64,000 bases of DNA, taken from an uncultured Bacteroides sp. (GTDB lineage: Bacteria > Bacteroidota > Bacteroidia > Bacteroidales > Bacteroidaceae). The notes under the pieces were generated by a model. The model made no database searches, was not told the origin of the DNA, and saw only the letters and a program-made list of their open reading frames with translations. The stretch is from assembly GCA_900755095.1 (NCBI GenBank), contig CAAEFE010000080.1:1-64000 (forward strand), given 5' to 3'. The translations under genes were made by a program, and so were the position numbers. Below are positions 8,028 through 15,988 of the stretch, piece by piece (position 1 is the stretch's first letter; each line of letters begins with the position of its first letter).

Positions 8028-9485
8028 ATGGCAGATCAAAAACAGGTACTTGATGTGAAGGTGTCGAAAGGCATCACCACAGCCCAAAGTAACGAACACT
8101 TGCGTGATCGCAGTGAAAGGGCGGAAAAGTACGCTATGAATAAGGGGAATTACGACCCCACACGCAAACACCTGAACTTCGAGATTGCACCCGGAGGCAA
8201 GGTACGTCCCATCGACACGAGCCGCAACATTCCCGAACGGATGGCGGACATATTGGAGAGGCGTGGAATCAAAGACCCCAACGAAGGACTGGCAGAACCG
8301 AAGTACCGCACGGTGGTGAACTTCATTTTCGGCGGTTCCCGTAAGCGGATGCACGAACTCGCATTCGGCACGCAGAAAGTGGATTTCGAGAAAGATGCGG
8401 ACAATATCCATATCAAAAGAGAAAGCGATATTGAACGCTGGGCGAAAGACGTCTATTCATTCGTGAGTGGCAAATATGGCGAGCAGAACATCGCCGCATT
8501 CATCGTACACCTTGACGAATTGAATCCGCACGTCCACTGTACGCTCCTGCCAATCAAAGACGGTCGCTTTGCGTACAAGGAAATATTCGCCGGTAAGGAC
8601 AAGTTTGAATACAGCGCAAGGATGAAACAGCTTCATACCGACTTTTTCACCGAAGTCAATACAAGGTGGGGAATGTCGAGAGGAACAAGCATATCCGAAA
8701 CAGGCGCACGGCACAGGACTACCGAAGAATACCGCCGTATGCTATCGGAAGAATGTACGACCATCGAGGAAAATATCAGCCGTCATCAAAAAGTTCTGGC
8801 TGACCTCCAATCGGACATCCGTCTGGCAGAGCGCAGGGTCAAGGGGCTTACGACAATGGTCGATAACCTTGAGAAGTCGAAAGCCGAAAAAGAGGCCCTG
8901 CTATCGGCAGCCGAACAGGATTTGAAAGCGAACAAGGGTGATGCTGAACAATTAGCCGCACAAGTGAAAAGTCTGGAAAAAGAACTGGCCGGAATCAACA
9001 GGCAACTGGCAGATAAGCAGGAGAAGTTACAGACGGCTGACCGGCAGCTTGCCGAGCTGAAAGAGAACATGGATGCCATTGAGGAACGTACCGGGGAACT
9101 CAAGGAGGAAGCCTACAAATACTCCCATGATGTACATTCCAAAGTGGACACGTTGCTCAAGGATGTCCTGCTGGAAAATGTGGTCGGCGAGTATAGGAAC
9201 GTATCGGCACAGATGGACGTGGCGGAACGGCAACTGTTCGACGGCTCGCTCGTCCAGTCCATAGCGGAACAAGGTACAGACGTGATGCACTGCGCGACGA
9301 TGCTGTTTCTCGGTATGGTCGATGATGCCACCACTTTTGCCGAAACTCGTGGCGGCGGAGGTGGCGGCAGCGACCTGAAATGGGGACGCGACGAGGACGA
9401 GGACAACCGTGCATGGGCACTCCGCTGCATGAGGATGGCGAGCCGCATGATGCGCCCGGCCATTGGCAAGAAACCCAAACGGTAA
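8028..9485 (+). CDS. MobV-family relaxase (plasmid recombination/mobilisation protein)
   Basis: Nicks one strand at oriT and leads it into the recipient. The N-terminal 200 residues hold the MobV (Pre/Mob) domain, with the metal-binding histidine motif HLDELNPHVHCTLLPI around residues 160-175. A long charged coiled coil (about 240-370) follows, typical of the family, then a Gly-rich linker (RGGGGGGSDLKWGRDEDED) and a basic end. The length of 485 is normal. It follows the oriT-like gap and precedes the OmpA-type gene. The family call is strong; the exact nick site is unknown. Confidence 0.9.
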   Translation: MADQKQVLDVKVSKGITTAQSNEHLRDRSERAEKYAMNKGNYDPTRKHLNFEIAPGGKVRPIDTSRNIPERMADILERRGIKDPNEGLAEPKYRTVVNFIFGGSRKRMHELAFGTQKVDFEKDADNIHIKRESDIERWAKDVYSFVSGKYGEQNIAAFIVHLDELNPHVHCTLLPIKDGRFAYKEIFAGKDKFEYSARMKQLHTDFFTEVNTRWGMSRGTSISETGARHRTTEEYRRMLSEECTTIEENISRHQKVLADLQSDIRLAERRVKGLTTMVDNLEKSKAEKEALLSAAEQDLKANKGDAEQLAAQVKSLEKELAGINRQLADKQEKLQTADRQLAELKENMDAIEERTGELKEEAYKYSHDVHSKVDTLLKDVLLENVVGEYRNVSAQMDVAERQLFDGSLVQSIAEQGTDVMHCATMLFLGMVDDATTFAETRGGGGGGSDLKWGRDEDEDNRAWALRCMRMASRMMRPAIGKKPKR

Positions 9486-9539
9486 GTGGCGTACGCCTTA
9501 TTACAAATCAAAAAGTATAACGAATAATATCATTGGAAT

Positions 9540-10940
9540 ATGACGAAACAGATCTTTTTTATATTGGCCGTGCTTTGCACGTTGCAGGCGCAGGCAAGTG
9601 TACAACCCGTACAGGTGGATACTGTACAACATACACCGTACTATAATGTCTCGGAGGAACGGCAACCGATACAGCCCGTCTATCTTGACGGAGTGGTACT
9701 TCCGGCATCCCGGACTGGCAACTGGTTTGTCAGCATTGCCGGGGGTACGTCCGCCTTTCTCGGCACACCTCTCGGCTGCGAAGACCTCTTCGGACGCTTG
9801 AAACCCTCGTACAGTTTCGCAGTCGGAAAATGGTTCACTCCGTCCGTCGGTGCACGTATCAATTACAGCGGTGTGCAGTTCAAAGATGGAACATTGTCCA
9901 ATCAGGAATACCACCATATCCATGCGGATCTGCTGTGGAATGTCCTTGGCCGCAGATATGCCCGGCAAGAACAGGTACGCTGGAATCTTGCTCCCTTTGC
10001 CGGTGTCGGCCTGTTGCACAATGCTTCTAACGGGAATAATCCCTTTGCTGTTTCGTATGGCGTACAGGGAGAATATCGGATTTCCAAACGAGTAAGTGCC
10101 ATGTTGGAACTCTCCGGCACGACCACCTTTCAGGACTTCGATGGTTACGGACGCCCGAACCGCCTCGGCGACCACATGGTATCGCTGACCGCCGGTTTCA
10201 CGTTTCATCTCGGAAAGGTCGGTTGGAAACGCGCGGTTGATGCAACACCTTACATTCGTCAGAATGAGTGGCTCGTGGATTATGCCAATGTCTTGTCCGG
10301 AGAAAACAAGCGTTATAAAGACTGGTACGACCGCAACCGACGGACGCTCGCAGAATTGTTGAAAATTCTGGAAATAGAAGGCTTGCTTGACAAGTACGGT
10401 CATCTGGTTAATGACGATGAGACCGACCGCCGTCAAGGTTATCCCAGAAATAATTACAGCGGATTGAACTCACTTCGGGCAAGATTGAAAAACCGGCATT
10501 GGGATGGAATCTCGCCACTTGATTCTGCAAGTATTATATATGGCAACAACGGAGATGATTCCGAACAACCGGGCATAATCGTTTCTGAAAAGACGGAACT
10601 CATACAAGCCGGAAATTGCATCGGGTCGCCTGTCTATTTCTTTTTTAACCTCAATACGGCGCACCTGACGGATGCTTCCCAAATGCTTAACCTTGATGAA
10701 CTGGCTCGCGTGGCCAAGAAATACGGATTATCCGTGAAAGTGACCGGCGCGGCCGACAGTTCGACTGGAACTCCCGTGCTTAATGGTTCATTAAGCACAT
10801 TGAGAGCGGATCATATCGTTGCAGAATTAGAAAAGCGTGGCATACCGATCGAACGCATCGTCAAGGTAAGCAGGGGCGGCATAGCTGACCATGTGCCGGT
10901 CGAAGCCAACAGGCATACGAAAGTGGAGTTATTCTTTTAG
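9540..10940 (+). CDS. OmpA-family outer-membrane protein, 466 aa
   Basis: Has a signal peptide (residues 1-19, ending AQA), a region of amphipathic strands with aromatic girdles (about 50-225; GNWFVSIAGGTSAFLG, LAPFAGVGLLHNAS, VSLTAGFTFHLGK) that should form an outer-membrane barrel, and a C-terminal OmpA-like domain (about 365-466) with the NGSLSTLRADHIVAELEKRG peptidoglycan-binding helix. OmpA-type proteins anchor the outer membrane to the cell wall. Within a conjugative element it may stabilise the envelope at the mating channel or affect surface contact (inference). A strong terminator follows. Confidence 0.85.
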   Translation: MTKQIFFILAVLCTLQAQASVQPVQVDTVQHTPYYNVSEERQPIQPVYLDGVVLPASRTGNWFVSIAGGTSAFLGTPLGCEDLFGRLKPSYSFAVGKWFTPSVGARINYSGVQFKDGTLSNQEYHHIHADLLWNVLGRRYARQEQVRWNLAPFAGVGLLHNASNGNNPFAVSYGVQGEYRISKRVSAMLELSGTTTFQDFDGYGRPNRLGDHMVSLTAGFTFHLGKVGWKRAVDATPYIRQNEWLVDYANVLSGENKRYKDWYDRNRRTLAELLKILEIEGLLDKYGHLVNDDETDRRQGYPRNNYSGLNSLRARLKNRHWDGISPLDSASIIYGNNGDDSEQPGIIVSEKTELIQAGNCIGSPVYFFFNLNTAHLTDASQMLNLDELARVAKKYGLSVKVTGAADSSTGTPVLNGSLSTLRADHIVAELEKRGIPIERIVKVSRGGIADHVPVEANRHTKVELFF

Positions 10941-10960
10941 TTTTTACATTAACTTTCATC

Positions 10961-11000
10961 AAGTCCCTCAATCTATAATCCGGATTGCAGGGACTTTTTT
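10961..11000 (+). terminator. Terminator after the OmpA-type gene
   Basis: Stem AAGTCCCT / AGGGACTT followed by a T-run, about 20 bases after the stop. It marks the end of the plus-strand mobilisation block and the boundary with the minus-strand B12 region. Confidence 0.8.
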
Positions 11001-11040
11001 GTGAATGGCTATCATAACGTTATCAATGAGAGTAATAAGA

Positions 11041-11637
11041 TTATAGGTTTCCTGAATCCGGATTACGCTTCGTATGACTGATAATATTTTCTGTCGAGTT
11101 ATGAAATAATCCGCTTACGAGCACAAGATATTCTGGTAAAATATCATTCTTTCCCCAAAGCAGTTCTATCCCGAAAAGTTCCGAGAGGGTACGTGCTATA
11201 TCGAATCCGAATGCTTCAAGCGAGGGACGTACTTTGTCCGGATGCAGGCAAGGACGGTTGCATTTGCGGGCGCATTCGGAATCTGGACAGTATAGGCATT
11301 TTCCTACATAGGCGAATGCCCTGCCTCCGTATCTGTGCTCCAGTTCCAGCAACTCTTTTTCTATCCTGATTCGTTCTGGTCTGATTAACTCTTGTGATTT
11401 GTCTATCGGGATGCCTTTTTCGATAGGAATAATTTTGGTAGCCATAAGATAGGCATACTTGTACTGGCGCAGAAATTCTCCGGTATCGAAATCAAACGGC
11501 GGACATCCCCAACTGTTACCGTAATTAGGGCATTGCCTGCAAAACTCGACAAACCGTTTCTCATCCCGGAAACGTGAAATATATTCATCCACGCCGATGC
11601 CTGCCGTGAAATTCTCTATGATATATTTTTCAGTCAT
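11041..11637 (-). CDS. DUF2284-type cysteine-rich metal-binding protein
   Basis: 198 residues with a cysteine pattern typical of DUF2284: CRQCPNYGNSWGCPPFDFD near residue 35, and a second cluster CLYCPDSECARKCNRPCLHPDKVRPSLEAFG around 113-143. These are expected to bind a metal or iron-sulfur cluster; no reaction is established that I can state. Its start overlaps by four bases (ATGA) the end of a truncated BtuD-like tail, so it was once translated directly after a cobalamin ATPase gene. That context suggests a link to corrinoid use. The current promoter is unclear. Confidence 0.8.
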   Translation of the reverse strand: MTEKYIIENFTAGIGVDEYISRFRDEKRFVEFCRQCPNYGNSWGCPPFDFDTGEFLRQYKYAYLMATKIIPIEKGIPIDKSQELIRPERIRIEKELLELEHRYGGRAFAYVGKCLYCPDSECARKCNRPCLHPDKVRPSLEAFGFDIARTLSELFGIELLWGKNDILPEYLVLVSGLFHNSTENIISHTKRNPDSGNL

Positions 11638-11790
11638 TGCTTCACTTTAATGAATCCTATTGTAGTGTCGAACTTCACGCAATTATTTCGGAACAGCCGT
11701 TCTATACAGCCGCTCAGGCGCATCTCCTTCGTCAGCAGAACCGGTAAATCGAGAAAAGGGCTATAAAGGTAATATCGAGTTATGTGCCGG
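11634..11790 (-). pseudogene. Remnant C-terminal tail of a second BtuD-like ATPase
   Basis: The last about 34 codons read LTKEMRLSGCIERLFRNNCV...VKQ, nearly the same as the end of the intact ATPase at 15233 (LPTEEMRRSGCIERLFRNKCV...VKVR). Weaker matches continue to about 11790 with a small internal deletion. Walker A, signature and Walker B parts are absent, so this is a dead fragment. It is a scar of recombination or deletion between two B12-transport operons. Confidence 0.8.
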
Positions 11791-11848
11791 TTTATCGGCT
11801 CGAGTCCATTGCAATGGTAAAATATTTGTTTGAGCATGCGCGTATAAA

Positions 11849-12586
11849 TCAGATGATTTGGGTGAATAGGTCGAGTTGGTGCAGGAGCGTGACGGTAAAG
11901 AAGATGCCGACGACCAGACTCAGCGCAATGAGCAGTGCATCGAGTACGTGGGCCGAGGGTTTCGTCGGCCGGTCGGCGTTGCTTCGGACATACTCCCGAA
12001 AGAAGATGTAGAGTGCAGGTACGGTACTGCACGCCAGCAGGTAGTCTTCGGGTATGCCGAAGAAGTAGACTTTCGACAGTCCGATCAGCGCCCAGTGGCA
12101 GAGGAACATGGCCAGCACGATATTGACCTGCTCCGAGAAGGCGAGCATCAGTCCAATGGTGAAAACCGCCACCGAACAGGGCATGACGGGCGAGGTCATC
12201 ATGGGGAATTCGTGGCCCAGCGCCAGCGAGCAGAGGGGATATATCAACGGCATGGCAAGGAGCAGGACAGCGAATGCGTTGTGCTGGCCGGTGCGTTCGA
12301 GCGAGGCGTGTTTCACCAGCAGGTCATAAATCCAGATTCCACCCATGATGGCCCAGAAGAGTGCTAACATGCCGTGATATTCGCGCGGTCGGCAATAGAT
12401 CATGTAATAGACTCCGGCAATCCAAAAGTTGAGCATCGCCATGAAACTCTTCATGGCGATGCGCACAGTGTTTGTCGGCCGCAGGCAGAGCAACAGAAGC
12501 AGCAGGGTTGCAATGCCCGTAAAGACAATCTGCGCAGGCCAGGTTGCGGCATTGTAGGCCGCGATCGTGTTCCAAAAAATTTCCAT
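11849..12586 (-). CDS. DUF6064-like integral membrane protein, 245 aa
   Basis: A polytopic membrane protein with about seven or eight hydrophobic helices (for example IVFTGIATLLLLLLCL, AVLLLAMPLIYPLCSLAL, LLIALSLVVGIFFTVTLL). The sequence style (YNAATWPAQI near the start, RPTNTVRIAMKS, HYFFGIPEDYLL-like end) matches proteins annotated DUF6064, whose function is not known to me. It starts three bases after the disrupted ThrE-like gene and has the same high G+C, so it belongs to the B12/ThrE operon. It may be expressed poorly now because the upstream IS separates it from the promoter. Confidence 0.7.
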   Translation of the reverse strand: MEIFWNTIAAYNAATWPAQIVFTGIATLLLLLLCLRPTNTVRIAMKSFMAMLNFWIAGVYYMIYCRPREYHGMLALFWAIMGGIWIYDLLVKHASLERTGQHNAFAVLLLAMPLIYPLCSLALGHEFPMMTSPVMPCSVAVFTIGLMLAFSEQVNIVLAMFLCHWALIGLSKVYFFGIPEDYLLACSTVPALYIFFREYVRSNADRPTKPSAHVLDALLIALSLVVGIFFTVTLLHQLDLFTQII

Positions 12587-12589
12587 AAC

Positions 12590-12784
12590 CTAACTATTTT
12601 TTCGTGTGCGTCGGGTCATAGAGAAGGCCCGGCGCTTGAAGATGAATATCGGCAGCGTGGCACCGGCGGCAAGCAGCGCAATGACACTCAGCGATACGGT
12701 GGCATTGAGAAAAAACTGCTGCATGTAGCGCATCCCTTCGTCAGCCCGATCGAGCGACTGGAGGAACATGATGAGCGAGAAAAC
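12590..12784 (-). pseudogene. 3' part of ThrE-type exporter gene, cut off by the IS
   Basis: Reads VFSLIMFLQSLDRADEGMRYMQ... then a membrane helix (ATVSLSVIALLAAGATLPIFIF) and a basic end. It continues exactly in frame from the 5' part at 14140-14454 when the IS and one copy of the 9-bp duplication are removed, giving an intact protein of 166 residues. The family is the C-terminal half of the threonine/serine exporter (ThrE_2/DUF3815). A short reading frame now runs from the IS into this part, but it has no likely function. Confidence 0.85.
12776..12784. repeat. Target-site duplication, left copy (9 bp)
   Basis: CGAGAAAAC, identical to 14140-14148 on the other side of the IS. Confidence 0.9.
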
Positions 12785-12897
12785 GGCGTATAGGTCATTT
12801 CGGGTGCTAAAATCGTTGTAATACTGGTGTCTGTCAGTATGATATGACCATTCAAAACTTTTGAACACATATTTGATGCGAGCGCTTTCGCTCTATA

Positions 12898-12934
12898 GGT
12901 CAAAACGGGTGCTGAAAATGGCACCCGTTTTTGG
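12898..12934 (-). terminator. Hairpin terminator inside the IS
   Basis: AAAACGGGTGC / GCACCCGTTTT, a perfect 11-bp stem with an 8-base loop, followed by T residues in the minus-strand direction. It lies downstream of the transposase gene and contains an inner copy of the IS end motif. Confidence 0.65.
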
Positions 12935-13055
12935 TGGATTCATCTGTATTTTGTTATTTTGCATTGCGGCTTAAAGCGTAACGGAGCTCTGCTGGGGAGC
13001 ACCTCCGCCAGGAATAAAGCCGTCCAATATGCATAATGCGATTCAGGAGATGGCC

Positions 13056-14001
13056 TTAGCGGTTGTCTCCTTTTTCATTATGCAATTTGGCATATGCCAA
13101 GAAAAACCCGTTCATCATCCGCTTGCGGTTTTCCTCAATCATTCCCGGATGATTCCGCAAGGCTTTCTTCATGTCGGAGAATGTGCCTTCGATCATATTG
13201 TTTGTGTTGGGCATACCTCTGACTTTCTCGTATGTAAACAAAAAAGGAAGGTAGGTCGATATGCTGACCATGGCAGATCTGAGCCGTTGATGGGTATATA
13301 TCGTGCGTCCGGTAATCTCGTTGACCGTCTTTTCTTTCAGGAAGTCATGCCATTTCCTCTTCCATTTCTCAAATGCACTGACGAATGCACTTTCATTCAT
13401 GTCTTTTAGACGGTATGCAAGATCCAATAACTCCTTTCCTGCCTCAAGTTGCGGATTCTTGGTCAGTTTTCTTCTTATTATCGCCACCATGTGGAACTGG
13501 CACATCTGTATTCTGTATTCCGAAAGGACGGTAAACAGCTTTTGAAAACCATCAATGACAATCCCCTGAATGGCATACCCGCATCCTACTATATGTTTCA
13601 CAGCGTCCTCGTAATCACTGATGTGCTCGTGGGCGATATGCTTCATGTAAAGAAGTCTGCCGCTTCCGCTTTCCAGAGCCAGCAGCACTCCTGTATTGCG
13701 CCCAAAATACGTGGCGTCGAGATGTATCACACCGCTTCCTTTGATCCTAGGCTGTTCCCAGCTGAACGAAATGGAGGCAAGCCGACGTGTCACGGTCGAA
13801 GCACTGAGACCTGTAGTTTCACTGATCTGGGCTATTGTCTGCTTGCCGTGCAGGTACATCTCCCAGATGTCTTCTTTTGTAAAATCACGCCCGCCGCTGA
13901 AGCGGCGTCCACAAACCATGCACTTGTATCGTTGGACGCTTTTGCGTTTTCCGTCCTTCTTTACAATGGGGGAATTGCATGTCGGGCATTTTTTTGTTCA
14001 T
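13056..14001 (-). CDS. IS256-like transposase with a frameshift at an A7 run near its start
   Basis: The main frame (from an internal ATG at 13919) carries a DDE-type core: VIHLDATYF, GIVIDGFQKL and MCQFHM, ending with NTNNMIEGTFSDMKKALRNHPGM. This resembles the IS256 variant with an N-terminal zinc ribbon (IS1249-like). Upstream in the same frame one can read CPTCNSPIVKKDGKRKSVQR then YKCMVCGRRF, a proper CxxC...CxxC zinc ribbon, but that frame meets a stop just before it. The ATG at 14001 (ATG AAC then seven A) enters the zinc ribbon only if one A is lost. So the gene is either broken by one base or expressed by slippage. Confidence 0.75.
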
Positions 14002-14139
14002 AATGCAATTTCTATATTTTCAAATGCCAAAATATACTGAAAATCAAATAGAATGCCACGCTATCGGCACCCGTTTTGACCTATAGCGTGGCGTTTTCCT
14101 GTTTTTGAGGCGTTTCAGCACCCGTTTTGACTAATAAGT

Positions 14140-14148
14140 CGAGAAAAC
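14140..14148. repeat. Target-site duplication, right copy (9 bp)
   Basis: CGAGAAAAC, identical to 12776-12784. Confidence 0.9.
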
Positions 14149-14454
14149 CGTCTTGTAGGCGTAGATGCCCGGCACCATCGGCAGCAGAGCCGGGATGTAG
14201 AGACAGGTCATCGGGCAGCGGACACCGCGGCCGAGCCATAGGCTGCCCATACCGATTGCAAAGGCCGCGAAAAGCGATGCGGTGGCGATATCCAGTGCGG
14301 AACAGTGCATCAGCGTGAAACGCAAGGCGTGGCCTATGGCGGCAAGCAGGGCGATGCGTGGAAAGGCTCGCATCGGCGGATCGGAGATGGCCCCGAATCC
14401 GATGGCGGCGACAGCGGCGAAGAGTCCGTCGAGCAGAATATCCGTCACGATCAT
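14140..14454 (-). pseudogene. 5' part of ThrE-type exporter (C-terminal-half protein), interrupted by the IS
   Basis: Encodes the first 105 residues of a small membrane protein (MIVTDILLDGLFAAVAAIGFG..., ending LLPMVPGIYAYKTVFS), after which the frame enters the IS and stops within two codons. The LxPGxxxY motif is typical of the ThrE_2 (DUF3815) half, which pairs with the DUF1212 half encoded just upstream with a four-base overlap. Joined to 12590-12775 it gives a complete 166-residue protein. The two-gene exporter is therefore inactive unless the IS is lost. Confidence 0.85.
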
Positions 14455-15218
14455 AGCAGCGAATCTTTAACCATTAACAAAGTGGCCGACAAACCGACGG
14501 CGATGCAGACGATCAGCAGCATGGCGTTGACCAGCCGGCTGACACCCATAAGGACGTGTCCTTCCATGATGTCGATGACCCCGTTGATGAGCGGCACGCC
14601 CGGCACGAGAAACAGCGGACTGGTGGCCAAAGTGATCTCGGCTGTGCAGTCGAAACGCAAGGCGGCCGTGGCGCAGAGTGACGCGACGAAAGCCGAGCAG
14701 GCGAAGACGAGAAAGTGATTGACTGCGTGAGCCTGCATGCGCTGTTTGACGGCGAAGCCCACGAGTGTCGCCGTGAAGACGATGCCCACGGCCGTCCAGT
14801 CGCCGCCGAAGAGCTTGCAGAACGAGGCGTTGGCCAGTCCGACGAACACGAGCGTGAAGATCGGGTCCATGCGCGGTTTGTCAACCAGCGTCCGGTAACG
14901 GCTGCGGATTTCGTCGAGCGAGAGGCCCTCGTCCAATGCGTCCCAGCTCAAGGCACTCAAATCAGAGTTCCGCTCGAAACTGATGGGGAGCGACGGGATT
15001 GCCACCACACGGGTTGCGGACTCGCCGCTCCCGAGGTCGAGCACAGTCAGTATCGTACTCTTTTGGAAACTCGACAACTGAACGTCCACGCCCAGCGCTT
15101 CGCCGATCCGGCGTGAATTGCGGACCGCCCGCGAGGTGTGAACTCCCGAGCCGAGCTGATAGGTGGCGTATTCGGCGATGAAACCGAGTATATCGCAAAG
15201 TTCCTGCTGCGTTTTCAT
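14451..15218 (-). CDS. Threonine/serine exporter, ThrE N-terminal (DUF1212) half
   Basis: 255 residues from the ATG at 15218 (MKTQQELCDILGFIAEYATYQLGSGVHTSRAVR). The first about 115 residues are the soluble ThrE domain; five hydrophobic helices follow (about 130-255). This half normally works with a separate small membrane half, here the broken gene at 14454. Amino-acid export is the known role of the family; the substrate here is unknown. It sits 14 bases after btuD and shares its G+C-rich composition, so it is part of the B12 operon, which is an unusual partner for an amino-acid exporter. Confidence 0.82.
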   Translation of the reverse strand: MKTQQELCDILGFIAEYATYQLGSGVHTSRAVRNSRRIGEALGVDVQLSSFQKSTILTVLDLGSGESATRVVAIPSLPISFERNSDLSALSWDALDEGLSLDEIRSRYRTLVDKPRMDPIFTLVFVGLANASFCKLFGGDWTAVGIVFTATLVGFAVKQRMQAHAVNHFLVFACSAFVASLCATAALRFDCTAEITLATSPLFLVPGVPLINGVIDIMEGHVLMGVSRLVNAMLLIVCIAVGLSATLLMVKDSLL

Positions 15219-15232
15219 ATGCGGATCATTGT

Positions 15233-15988
15233 TTATCGGACTTTTACCACACCTGTCGCAGTATCGAACGTCACGCATTTATTGCGGAACAGCCGTTCGA
15301 TGCAGCCGCTCCGGCGCATCTCTTCGGTGGGCAAGCATACCAGTCGGGGCGGGTCGATAAGGGCTATCGCATCGGCGAGCGACATGGCGATATCGAGTTC
15401 GTGGGTCGAAAACAGGATACATTTCCCTTCGTCGTGTGCCAGCTGTGCCAGCAGCGTACACAATTCATAGCGGTTGGGCATATCGAGGAACGAGGTGGGT
15501 TCGTCGAGCAGAATAATCGGTGTATCCTGCGCCAACGCCCGCGCGATCATGATGCGCTGGCACTCGCCGTCCGACATCCTGTCCATCGTGCGTTCCGCAT
15601 AGTCCTCCATGCCTACCGAGGCGAGCGACCGCATAACGATTTCCGTGTCGGCCTTCTGCATCCTTCCTATCCAATTGGTATAGGGTGCGCGGCCGATAGC
15701 CACGACGTCCTCGCATTTGAGGTTGGCGATGCGTGTGCGCTCGGTCGTGACGAACGCCAGCGTTCGGGCCATCTCTGCGGTTCGCGTATCGGCGGCGGGG
15801 CGTCCGTCGAGCAGGATTCGACCGGAATAACGGCGGTTCAGCCCGGCAATAGCCCGGAGCAGCGTCGATTTGCCCGTACCGTTGCGGCCGATTAGGGCTG
15901 TCAGTTTGCCCTTTTCGATTGTGGCTTCTACCTCGCTGAGCAAGGTTCGATCCCCGTAGCCTATGGATAAATCGTGTAATTCTATCAT
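15233..15988 (-). CDS. btuD: Cobalamin ABC transporter ATP-binding protein (BtuD-like)
   Basis: Supplies ATP for moving B12 across the inner membrane. All motifs are present: Walker A GRNGTGKST (34-42), signature MSDGECQR (about 137-144, a variant of LSGGQ), Walker B ILLDEPTS, and H-loop STHE. The FecE/BtuD/HmuV branch carries iron-siderophore, haem or B12; the riboswitch at the head of the operon and the BtuB/BtuG partners point to B12. It overlaps the permease gene by four bases. Its C-terminal 34 codons are duplicated in the fragment at 11634-11790. Confidence 0.9.
   Translation of the reverse strand: MIELHDLSIGYGDRTLLSEVEATIEKGKLTALIGRNGTGKSTLLRAIAGLNRRYSGRILLDGRPAADTRTAEMARTLAFVTTERTRIANLKCEDVVAIGRAPYTNWIGRMQKADTEIVMRSLASVGMEDYAERTMDRMSDGECQRIMIARALAQDTPIILLDEPTSFLDMPNRYELCTLLAQLAHDEGKCILFSTHELDIAMSLADAIALIDPPRLVCLPTEEMRRSGCIERLFRNKCVTFDTATGVVKVR

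Larger units (their letters stand above)
12785..14139 (-). mobile_element. IS256-like (Zn-binding variant) insertion sequence, 1355 bp
   Basis: Bounded by a perfect 9-bp target duplication, with one transposase gene on the minus strand. The ends carry imperfect inverted repeats sharing GGTCA...CGGGTGC (12793-12807 on the plus strand, 14118-14132 on the minus strand). A second, inner pair of the same motif (12898-12912 and 14067-14081) lies about 105 and 51 bases inside the outer pair. The 9-bp duplication and the transposase type fit the IS256 group. The insertion splits the ThrE-type gene and may block read-through to the DUF6064 and DUF2284 genes. Confidence 0.88.

Noticed and set aside
11634-12032. 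132-codon protein covering the BtuD tail
   Set aside because: Only the last about 40-50 codons match the ATPase; the first part overlaps the DUF6064 gene in another frame, so it is a fragment and not a gene.
12590-12868. 92-codon frame that starts inside the IS and continues into the ThrE fragment
   Set aside because: A chimera created by the insertion; the first about 25 codons are IS sequence and the rest is the broken exporter.
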